The notes beneath the pieces are model-generated. The model was not told where the DNA came from and made no database searches. It saw only the letters and a program-made list of their open reading frames with translations. Positions 56,647 through 64,000 of a stretch of 64,000 nt of DNA are shown here, piece by piece. Origin of the DNA: Propionibacteriaceae bacterium. Lineage in GTDB: Bacteria > Actinomycetota > Actinomycetes > Propionibacteriales > Propionibacteriaceae. Location of the stretch: the NCBI GenBank assembly GCA_016717345.1, contig JADKFR010000002.1, positions 434,001-498,000 of the forward strand, written 5' to 3'. A program made the translations under genes and the position numbers. The number at the start of each line of letters is the position of its first letter. Position 1 is the first letter of the stretch.

Positions 56647-57330
56647 GCTGCGGTCTTGGATCGGGAACACGGTGCGCGGAGAATCCCCCTACGCGCAGGA
56701 AAAAGGATGTCAAGGTGATGGTGAACGTCCGTCGACACTGCTTGGCTAGAGACAAGAGAGCCTACGTCCGGGTCGGCTCACCGAGGAAAGCGAAGTGACG
56801 CATCCTCTATAGGAGTCGCGGCGCGGACGATAGCCTTCGGCAGAGTATCGCGCCGCTGTCTCGTGCCGCACATACTACGAGCTGGACGGCCGATGAGCGC
56901 GCGCGTCCTTCCGCACAATTGGCCGGTTGACGCCACCTGTCGATGCCGAGTGAATAGGAACGGCATCCGGCCGACTTAAGCCTCGTTCCGCCGCTGTAGG
57001 GCGGATCGAGGCGCAGTTCAGCAGCTCACGCGCGACTTGATGTGCCTCCGGCGAGGTTTGCTGGGCGCGCCAATCCAATCCACCGGCTTGACAGCTGCGA
57101 TACTTCACGTGGATAGCCAATTGCAGCGAAGCCGGGCGATCCGCGGTCTATGCGCCGTTGTCATAGCACTAGCCACCGCCGCCTGCGCTTGGGTTGCTCC
57201 ACGGAACAGCCATCGATTCGGCATCGAGGTCCCCTAGATGACACTTCCGCTCAGGTAGCCCTACGCCATTAGAGCAGATCACCAACCTCGCGAGAATTTG
57301 CATTTCCGAAACAAATGAAAGGAAGCGTTC
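56647..57330. other. Gap with a possible tiny lipoprotein
   Basis: About 680 bases. The only candidate is a 42-codon frame from GTG 57109 to 57237 with a lipobox-like ending (CAVVIALATAAC) and only 18 further residues. It has no strong ribosome-binding site and may be a remnant. Confidence 0.3.
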
Positions 57331-58221
57331 GTGAAGCCGAGCTCTATGAACTTCCCGCACGTCATTGCTGTTGGGTGCCTCGCCTTGGCTCTACTGGTCA
57401 CTGGGTGCGCCAACCAAGATGCCTCAAGTCGCGGTGCGCCGCCGCCCAATACCATTTCGAGCAGCGACGGGAAAGCGCCGCCGAGCGATGAAGCCTCCCC
57501 ATCAGTTTCGCCCGACTCGAACCAATCTGCCACGGGTCCTGAGCTACCTGCAACCTGGCGACTCGGGGACGGCTGTCCTTCCGCAACGGAAATCGAATCC
57601 ATTACCGGCCAGTCCGGCCTGGCTGTCTGGTCGCATGGAAGGTATGGGTGCGAGTACGTACCCCGTGAATCCATTATGTCCGAACGAACCTATGTTAGTG
57701 TGGCACTGGACGACCTTCCCGTACCCTTCAAGGAGCGCGTTTCCGACGTGCGTCAGACCCTTAACAAGACCTGGGATACCCCACAGTTCGGGCCCCTGGC
57801 CTACGCATCGGCAATGGCTTGGCGTGGAAGGCAGGAGGTAACCTATATCGCAATCAGAGGCGAAACAATCATCTATGCGAGTGCGGCTACTGGTTCTGAG
57901 GCTAGGTCGAAATCAATCGCAGAAGCGCTGATGACTGCGGCGCTCAAGCGGGCCCAAGCCAGCAAACCCATCTCCAAGCACATCTGGAGCTGCAACCAAG
58001 ATATCGATTCAGACTATCTCCGCGAGAAGCTTTTCAATGCGTACGGTGATGAGGAACTGTGGGCCTATTCACCCTCTTTCGCTATCGAGGCGCGCGGACT
58101 GGTCGTGGAGCTGTGGGCCGTCTGCGCCGCCGAGAAGGCTAGGGGCGTCGTTGATACGGTTTCCTCCGCAGAGATGAATGACCTAATGAACTCGTGGGTC
58201 GATGAAGAGGCGTTTGCGTAG
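57331..58221 (+). CDS. Secreted lipoprotein
   Basis: 296 residues from GTG 57331, with AAGGAAG upstream. The signal (VIAVGCLALALLVTGC) places the lipidated Cys near residue 26. A Ser/Pro-rich linker leads to an exported domain with paired cysteines (GDGCPSATEIESITGQSGLA, GRYGCEYV, HIWSCNQDI, LWAVCAAEKA). No family recognised. The frame is intact, unlike the larger lipoprotein before it. GC is lower than in the surrounding mobile genes. Confidence 0.7.
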   Translation: MKPSSMNFPHVIAVGCLALALLVTGCANQDASSRGAPPPNTISSSDGKAPPSDEASPSVSPDSNQSATGPELPATWRLGDGCPSATEIESITGQSGLAVWSHGRYGCEYVPRESIMSERTYVSVALDDLPVPFKERVSDVRQTLNKTWDTPQFGPLAYASAMAWRGRQEVTYIAIRGETIIYASAATGSEARSKSIAEALMTAALKRAQASKPISKHIWSCNQDIDSDYLREKLFNAYGDEELWAYSPSFAIEARGLVVELWAVCAAEKARGVVDTVSSAEMNDLMNSWVDEEAFA

Positions 58222-58535
58222 GGAAACGCGCCGCCCAAGTCATAAGCGCGATGTGTCGTCGAGCCGTTGACGCGCCGTCGTCGTGCCCGGTTAGGTCTGC
58301 GATTCATCCGCGTCGACTTTGCGTGGCCGGCGTTGATCTTACGGGCCGCTTGGCCATGCGCAAAGAGGGTCCGCCCAGAGCGCCCTTCGTCAACGTCAGG
58401 AGCACGAAGAGTTCCGTGAGTGTCGGTTGCCGCGAGGACGATGTCCCGGTTGCGGGGGTGACCTTGACGTGGTCTGCTAATGCCCAGCTTGACGGGTACT
58501 CTTGTCGGGATTTCGACTTGGAGCGGAGGTTTTCG
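58222..58535. other. Gap with probable promoter of the truncated protease gene
   Basis: About 310 bases without a supported gene. TTGACG at 58464 and a GGAGG near 58525 fit expression of the next frame. Confidence 0.35.
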
Positions 58536-58730
58536 ATGGTTAGGGCGCGTCGGACCGTAGGCGCCCATCCTTTGACCGATTTCGTCGTTCTCGCCTACGC
58601 GCTGAGTTGGTGGTCGATGTCCTTTGCTGGTGGCGGAATTCTGCCGCACGGGCCTTTCTTGGCTGCTGTTGTCATAGTCGTTGGACTCATTCGAGGCAAC
58701 AGCGGTCTTCGAAAGTGGTTTCAAGGCATG
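58536..58730 (+). pseudogene. CPBP-family intramembrane protease, 5' fragment
   Basis: ATG 58536, with GGAGG upstream, opens MVRARRTVGAHPLTDFVVLA and YALSWWSMSFAGGGILPHGP, the conserved start of CPBP (CAAX-like) membrane proteases. After about 64 codons it runs into the IS1595 remnant at 58729, which has removed the catalytic EExxxR region. Dead fragment. Confidence 0.7.
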
Positions 58731-58935
58731 CACTCCAGCAGCCGGCGAGACCGCAACGCCCAGTAGGCCACGCCGCCGTCACTTCGGGCAGGAGAACCCA
58801 TCCGGCCAGCGACACTCGAACAAGTAGTCCCAGCAGGCGCCCTCATCGGGAAACCGCGCCTGGAACTCCAGGATCGAACGCGGGAACGTCGGCCGGGACA
58901 CGACCCAAACCGACCTGAGCTAAGCGGATACGCAG
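58729..58935 (-). mobile_element. IS1595-family right-end remnant
   Basis: 207 bp nearly identical to 54165-54370 (a few substitutions and small indels), in the same orientation, ending with the perfect 22-bp terminal repeat. It holds the first 56 or so codons of the transposase only. It forms a direct repeat with the complete copy 4.4 kb to the left. Confidence 0.9.
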
Positions 58936-58941
58936 TATGCC

Positions 58942-58965
58942 GTTTATGCGGAATTCCGCATAAAC
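58942..58965. repeat. 24-bp perfect palindrome
   Basis: The half-site GTTTATGCGGAA is followed directly by its complement TTCCGCATAAAC. The core TTATGCG/CGCATAA is the same motif found in both RIT terminal repeats. It lies exactly where the split recombinase gene resumes. Confidence 0.8.
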
Positions 58966-59147
58966 GTCACGCCTATGTGACGCATCTGATCGAGGATGGG
59001 TGGGACCGCTTCTTCGTGCAGCAGCAGGTGGGCCACGCGTGGGGGTCCACGACCGCCCTGTACACGGGGGTGTCGACCGACTACAAGAACACGGCGTTGC
59101 GGGCCGCGCTCGACAAGGCGTTCAGCACGGAGACGAGGGACTCGTGA
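58965..59147 (+). pseudogene. Tyrosine recombinase, 3' part (gene split by insertions)
   Basis: Continues the gene begun at 48874: RHAYVTHLIEDGWDRFFVQQ, the final His box QVGHAWGSTTALYTGVS with the catalytic Tyr, and the tail AFSTETRDS, stop at 59145-59147. The stop overlaps the GTG of the XRE gene, as expected of the original operon. Confidence 0.82.
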
Positions 59148-59515
59148 GGACCATCAAGTACTACTGGCACCTGCGGCAGGTGATGGCTAACCGCGGCCTG
59201 TTCGCCACCACCGAACTCGCGCGCCTGCTGGCCGAGCGGGGCATCGAACTGTCCCCGGCCCAGGTCCACCGCCTGGTCACGCAAACCCCGGAACGGTTGA
59301 GCCTGCCCATCCTGGTTGCACTGTGTGACGCGCTGGGCTGCACGAGTGAGGACCTGATCGAGGGCTACGTCGCCACCGGCGCCGGCCGGGTCCGCAAGGT
59401 CGCCGACAACACCGGCGGCGCCGACGCGCCGCCTCCGCCGTCACCGAAACGGCCCCGGCGTGCCGACATCGTCCCGCCGCCCGGCCCACAGCCTGGGGGG
59501 ACGTCCACGCAGTGA
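59144..59515 (+). CDS. XRE-type helix-turn-helix regulator
   Basis: 123 residues from GTG 59144. An XRE/Cro HTH spans about residues 14-70 (FATTELARLLAERGIELSPA, LSLPILVALCDALGCTSEDL), then a Pro/Arg-rich tail. It lies between the recombinase and the zinc-knuckle protein with overlaps on both sides (GTGA). In this three-gene module it probably controls recombinase expression or assists DNA binding. Confidence 0.85.
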   Translation: MRTIKYYWHLRQVMANRGLFATTELARLLAERGIELSPAQVHRLVTQTPERLSLPILVALCDALGCTSEDLIEGYVATGAGRVRKVADNTGGADAPPPPSPKRPRRADIVPPPGPQPGGTSTQ

Positions 59516-62166
59516 CCCGGGCCGGCCAGGAGTGGGAGGGTGCAACCGCTCAGGAACGTGTCCGATCCAGGTTCCGGTTCATCGTCGCCACCATCGGCCA
59601 GGTCGACCCGTCGGTGGACCCGGCGCTGGTGGAGGACATCGTGGCCGCGGTCGCCCACAACCGGGTACTGGTCTGGCGGGTCGCGTTCCAGCTGCGCAGC
59701 CATCCCGAGGACCTGACCAGCGGCCGATCCGGAGTCACGGGCATGGTGAGCGACATCATCGGCCGGGTCATCCTGGCCGGCGGCCAGGGGCTGGTCCGCC
59801 CCGCTGTGCGCAGTGCTCACGAGACAACGCCACGCTCAAGTGGAGCAACGACGCGGGCGAGAAGATCTGCCAGCCGTGCTCGGTGCGGAACCATCATGAG
59901 CCGTGCGGCAGGTGCAGCCAGCTGCGCCGGGTGGCGAAACGCCAGCCCGACGGCACCGGCTCGTGTCAGCCGTGTCACACCCAATCCGCCGCCGAGGTGT
60001 GCGCGGGCTGCGGCCAGCACCGGAAGGTTCACGGCCACCTCGATGACGGCCGGCCGCTGTGCGCACGCTGCGTCCGCGCCGACGCCCACATCGCGACCTG
60101 CCCGGGCTGCGGCCACCTGCAGGTGACCATCCGGACATCCGCCGGCCACCGGTGCCGGCCGTGCCGGGCCGCACGTGAAACCGGAGGGGGCTGGGAAGGG
60201 ACCGGGGACCAGCGGCAAGCGGCCCGCACGGCAACGATCGTCGGCGCGGTGAGGATCGCCGCGCCGAACACCCAAGCCAGTCTCATCCTGGCCGCGGTCG
60301 GCCAGGTCGCGGCGGCCCCGATCAAACGGGCCCGGTTGGCCGAGTACCTGACCGTCCACCCCGAGGCGTTGACCTCGGGCGATTCCGGTTCACCCAAGGC
60401 CGTCGGGCACCTGATCCACGCCTTGACCGCCGCCGGGGTAGCCGGTTGGTCGCGCCCGCTGCTCTGTCTGCGGCGCCGAGCGGGAACTGTTCCACACCCC
60501 TGAGGGAGGGTCAGCGCATCTGCGTGCCCTGCTACACCCGGACCCACGCCGAGAAATGCGGGGTGCGGACGGCTCCCGCCCCGTCGTCCACCGCAGCCTC
60601 GACAGGACGGCCCGCTGCAGTCGTTGCGTTGACCGCGGCGCCGCCGAAGCGTGCGGCCAGTGCGGCCGGGTCAAACAAGTGGCTCGCCGGGCCCCCGACG
60701 CCACGGCACTCTGCTCCACCTGTGTGCGCCGCGACCCGGGCACGTGGGAGCCGTGCTCCGGGTGCGGACGCACCCGGCCGGTCAACGCCCGCACCGACGA
60801 CCGGGCACCGTTATGCCCCACCTGCTACACCTCGCCCGTCGACACCTGTGACCTGTGCGGTCGGGCCGCGCCCATCAGCTCGCGCCTGGGCGGCACCGTC
60901 GTGTGCCGGTACTGCTACCGCGGCCACACCGACCGATGCGGCCGCTGCCACCACCACACCGTGTGCCGGACCCTCCCCGATCTCGGCATCATCTGCCTGT
61001 CCTGCCTCCTCACCCAGCGCGTCGATGACCTGCTCACCGGCGAGGACGGCACCATCAACGCGATCTGGGACCCGCTCCGGACCGCTCTCGCCATCGGCTG
61101 GCTGTATCGAAGCCCCGCGGTGGCCGTCCTCCAGGAGATGGGAACAGGCGCCTCACCGGTCAGCCACACCACCCTCGACCGGGCCGCCGGCCAGGCCCGG
61201 TACGCCTCCGGCGTCGAACACCTCCGCGGCCTGCTCGTCGGGGTGACGATCCTGCCCGAACGCGACAACCACCTCCTCCGGCTCGAACAGCGACTCGCCA
61301 CGCTCGTCGCGGCCGCGCACCCCGACGACCGGCAAGTCCTCACCCTGTACGCCCGCTGGCGGCTGATCCCACGGGTCCGCCGAGCCTCCCACGCCGGCAA
61401 ACACACCGGCAGCCGCAGCGGCGGGGCCCACACCGCGCTGCGGATGGTCGCCGGCCACCTCGACTGGCTCCGACGCCATCAGGTCGGCCTCGCCGACAGC
61501 ACCCAGGCGCACGTGGACCAGTGGGCCGCCACCCACCCCGGCCACACCAGCACGGTCAGGACCTTCCTGCGCTGGGCCGCAGCCAACCGAAGAACCCCCC
61601 GCCACGACCTGGCCGTGCCCGACAACAGCCACCCCCACGTGTTCAGCACCGACGACCAGCGCTGGGCGCTGACCCGACAGGCGCTCGCCGACCACACCTG
61701 GACCGTCAGCGACCGCGTCGCCGCCGCGCTGATCCTGCTCTACGCCCAAACCCCCAGCCGGATCGCCACGCTCACCCGCCGTGACCTGGGCACCGACAAC
61801 GAAGGCCGCCTCACTCTGCGCCTCGGCGCCGACCCGATCACGGTGCCGCCACCCCTGGACCAACTCCTCACGCAGTTGCCCGAACCGCAACGCCACGGCC
61901 TCGCCGCCACCGTCATCCTCGACCAGGAATGGCTGTTCCCCGGCAGCAGACCCGGAAGACACGTCGACCCCACCACCGTGATGCGCCGCCTGAGACTCCA
62001 CGGCATCCACCCCCGGGCCGCGCGCAACACCGCCCTGCTCCAACTCGCCACCGAAACGCCGACACCCGTGATCGCCGACCTCCTCGGCCTCAACCTCAAC
62101 ACCGCCGAGAAATGGCGCGAAGTAGCAGGAGCCCGCTGGGCCAACTACCCCTCCCGGCGCCCCTGA
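59512..62166 (+). pseudogene. Zinc-knuckle partner of the tyrosine recombinase, frameshifted
   Basis: About 880 residues from GTG 59512. Helical N-terminus (VRSRFRFIVATIGQVDPSVD), then at least eight CxxC knuckles (CAQCSRDN, CQPCSVRN, CGRCSQLR, CAGCGQHRK, CPGCGHLQ, CSRCVDRG, CGQCGRVKQ, CDLCGRAAP). A C-terminal domain follows with recombinase-like organisation (SDRVAAALILLYAQTPSRIA, TRRDLGTDNEGRLTLRLG, ATETPTPVIADLLGLNLNTA), seemingly lacking the catalytic HxxR and Tyr. Breaks: CCCC 59799-59802 (one C missing) and at least two near 60440-60560. It is the usual third member of this actinobacterial recombinase set. Confidence 0.7.
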
Positions 62167-62285
62167 ACAGCACCGCCGTCGCCGCTCGCCAATCGCCGCA
62201 ACCCGACATCGGCGCATTCAGCGGTGTCGAACGGCTGGCTGCGCGCACGCTGACGATCTGCCCGCCCTTCGTGTAACATCGCAAT

Positions 62286-62668
62286 ATGTCGATGACATCG
62301 ATTCCAATCGAACCGATTCGGGCTGTGGGTGCGTCGGCGGTGGCTCCGGCGGCGTCGTTGTTCCATAGCTTGTCGGATCCGGCGCGGGTGGCCATCCTGC
62401 AACACCTCACGCTGGGCGAGCACCGGGTTCGGGACCTGGCCGAGCACCTCGGGTTGGCCCAATCGACGGTCAGCGCCCATCTCGCGTGTTTGAAGGACTG
62501 CGGGCTGGTGCTTTCCGCCCGCAGGCCGGGCGTCGCGCTGTTCTCCTGACCTGCCCTGAGGAGTTGTTGGGGTTGCTCGCCGCGGCGGAGACCCTGCTGG
62601 GGGCGACGGGCTACGCGGTCCAGTTGTGCCCGGTCTATGGGCATGCGGGACGGGATGACCTCGGATGA
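62286..62668 (+). pseudogene. ArsR-family metal-responsive repressor, one frameshift
   Basis: About 127 residues. Winged helix: LFHSLSDPARVAILQHLTLG, then HRVRDLAEHLGLAQSTVSAH, then LACLKDCGLVLSARRPGVAL. A break at CC 62545-62546 (one C missing) links FS to LTCPEELLGLLAAAETLLGA and the tail YAVQLCPVYGHAGRDDLG. Cysteines and histidines there could bind metal, as in CmtR-type sensors. It overlaps the transporter gene it presumably controls (ATGA). Confidence 0.8.
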
Positions 62669-63313
62669 GCGGGGCGACCATCGTGTCGGGGGCTGAGACC
62701 GAGGCGCTGACCCGGAAAGGGCTGGGGCTGGCCAAGTTCACCGTCGGCTACAACATCGTCGAAGGTGTGGCCGCCGTCGCGGCTGGTGTCGCGGCCGGGT
62801 TGGTGTCGCTGATCGGGTTCGGGATCGATTCGGGGATCGAGTCGATCGCGGCCGTGCTGGTGGGTATGTGGCTCGGGGAGCGGGTGCGATACGGAAACGT
62901 CGATGAGGCCGAGGAACGCCGCGCCATGTAGCTGGTGGCGGTCACGTTCTTCCTGCTCGCCGGGTACGTCACCATCGAAGGCGTCCTCAGTCTGGTCGGG
63001 CACGAGACCCCGGACACACGTCGACGTTCGGGGGTGATCGTCCTGGTCGCCTCCTGATCGTGATGGCGCTGCTGGCGGCAAGGTCCGGGTGGGCCGCCAA
63101 TTGGGGGACCGGCTGATCCTGGCGGACGCGGCCGAGACCCGGATCTGTGTCCTGCTGAGTGTGTCGACCCTGGCCGGGTTGGTGTTGTTCCAGTTGACTG
63201 GTGCGGCGTGGCTGGACCCGGCCGCCGGGTTCGTGATCGCCGCGTTCGCGATTCACGAGGGCCTCGAGGCGTGGGAAGGCGAACTCGTCGAGGACGACGA
63301 CGATGACGACTGA
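62665..63313 (+). pseudogene. Cation-diffusion-facilitator-like transporter, broken
   Basis: Membrane protein fragments in order: LAKFTVGYNIVEGVAAVAAG, LIGFGIDSGIESIAAVLVGM, an in-frame TAG at 62929-62931, LVAVTFFLLAGYVTIEGVLS, a break near 63050, LILADAAETRICVLLSVSTL, DPAAGFVIAAFAIHEGLEAW and an acidic tail (VEDDDDDD). The membrane HD/FD...D pattern (GIDSGIES, ADAAETR) fits the cation efflux family. It overlaps the second transporter gene. Non-functional as written. Confidence 0.72.
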
Positions 63314-64000
63314 CCAGGGACGGGTGGTGGGTTCGGGCCACGACCACGCCGGGTCGGACAAAACGGACCCGGCTGGCGATCGCGTTTCGCGATCACCACC
63401 CTCGTCCTGGCCGTTGGTGATAGGGCGTTCCTGACCGGAAGCCTCGCTGTGCTGGTGGATGCCGGGCACATGCTCACCGACACCGGCGGGCTGCTGAGGC
63501 TGTCCTAGCGGCGGCCGCGATGCCCGTCCTCCGCTCCGCCGCACCTGGGGTATGCCCGCCTCGGAATTGGCCGCCGGCGCCGGGCGGCGATCCTGCTGGG
63601 TGTCGGTCTCTACGCGTTCGTCGAGGGCATCCAACGGTTGATGGCTCCACCGCCGATAGCGGCCGGCGGGTTGCTGGTCCTGGGGATCATCGGCTTGGCG
63701 GCGAACGTCGCCTCGGTGGTGGTTCTCTCTTCCAGCCGTGACCACAACCTGAACATGCGCGCGGCGTTCCTCGAGAAGTCATCCTTTGACGCCCTCGGCT
63801 CCGGTCGCGGTGATCGCCAGCGCTCTGGTCATCGCAGCCACTGGCTGGGCCCCAGGCGGACGCCTTGGCCGGCATGCTGATCGGCATCCTGATCATCCCC
63901 CGCTGGCCCTGCGCGCGCCGGTAGCGTCCTGCTGGAAACGGTCCCCCAGGGCCTCGATCTGGCCCAGGTCCGGGCGCACGTCCTCGACCTGCCGCACGTC
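63303..64000 (+). pseudogene. CzcD-type cation efflux protein, frameshifted, cut by window edge
   Basis: Starts at ATG 63303 (MTTDQGRVVGSGHDHAGS). Readable pieces over several frames: RLAIAFAITTLVLAV, LTGSLAVLVDAGHMLTDTGG (the metal-site HxxxD), WGYARLG-like sequence, LYAFVEGIQRLMAPPPIAAG, GGLLVLGIIGLAANVASVVV, NLNMRAAFLE, ALAGMLIGILIIPRA and, at the edge, TVPQGLDLAQVRAHVLDLPH. This is the CDF zinc/cadmium exporter order. At least six frame breaks. The gene continues beyond 64000. Confidence 0.75.

Noticed and set aside
1..64000. CRISPR array
   Set aside because: No series of regularly spaced 24-40 base repeats was seen on either strand.

Overview
The window is high-GC DNA from an actinomycete (Actinomycetota). 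GTG and TTG starts are common, operons are joined by ATGA/TGATG overlaps, and the best-recognised families are actinobacterial: a Tad locus ending in a LysM/BTAD giant, SCO6880-type conjugation proteins, and an XRE regulator with a zinc-knuckle recombinase partner. No rRNA, complete tRNA, CRISPR array or housekeeping gene was seen. The stretch looks like an accessory or defence island assembled from nested mobile elements. I cannot name the genus.

Layout. (1) 1-8.0 kb, minus strand: an intact type I restriction-modification operon (hsdM, hsdS, hsdR) followed, in the same ATGA-overlapped chain, by a HipA-like kinase and a frameshifted HIRAN-domain protein that runs off the window. (2) 8.2-9.6 kb: small accessory genes and a hairpin-rich leader, then at 9.77 kb a fragment matching the 3' end of a tRNA-Ile gene, probably an old attachment site. 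(3) 10.2-17.8 kb: a PD-(D/E)XK-type nuclease-like protein, a decayed coiled-coil gene, an IS21-family element with a 5-bp target duplication, and poorly conserved DNA. (4) 17.8-22.5 kb: a three-gene set with SIR2 effector, small middle protein and SMC/Rad50-like ATPase, read as a Lamassu-Sir2 anti-phage system with several frameshifts. It abuts a truncated IS1634-family element. (5) 24.1-35.1 kb: an intact twelve-gene Tad (Flp) pilus operon. (6) 36.1-39.5 kb: NYN-domain protein, helical protein and alpha/beta hydrolase with a hydrophobic glycine/alanine-rich C-terminal half. (7) 40.6-48.6 kb: a type IV secretion (conjugation) locus of the SCO6880/VirB4/TrbL kind, decaying in its second half, with no relaxase or coupling protein in the window. 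(8) 48.7-62.2 kb: a tyrosine-recombinase module (recombinase, XRE regulator, zinc-knuckle partner) split by about 9.2 kb of nested insertions: a recombinase-in-trio (RIT) element with 90-bp inverted repeats, then an IS1595-family unit carrying two lipoprotein genes and a broken CPBP protease. (9) 62.3-64 kb: an ArsR-type repressor and two cation-diffusion-facilitator genes, all frameshifted.

How the parts relate. Regions 1 and 4 are defence modules. Region 5 would build a surface pilus. Region 7 would have moved the DNA between cells, but several of its genes now carry frameshifts and internal deletions. Region 8 is a stack of elements that each landed in the previous one.

Caution on the sequence itself: at least 30 reading-frame breaks are visible, many of them one base too many or too few in a homopolymer. 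They are unevenly spread: none in the hsd operon, the Tad operon or the IS21 element, many elsewhere. Some are probably sequence errors and some real decay, so entries called pseudogene may include genes that are intact in the living cell.
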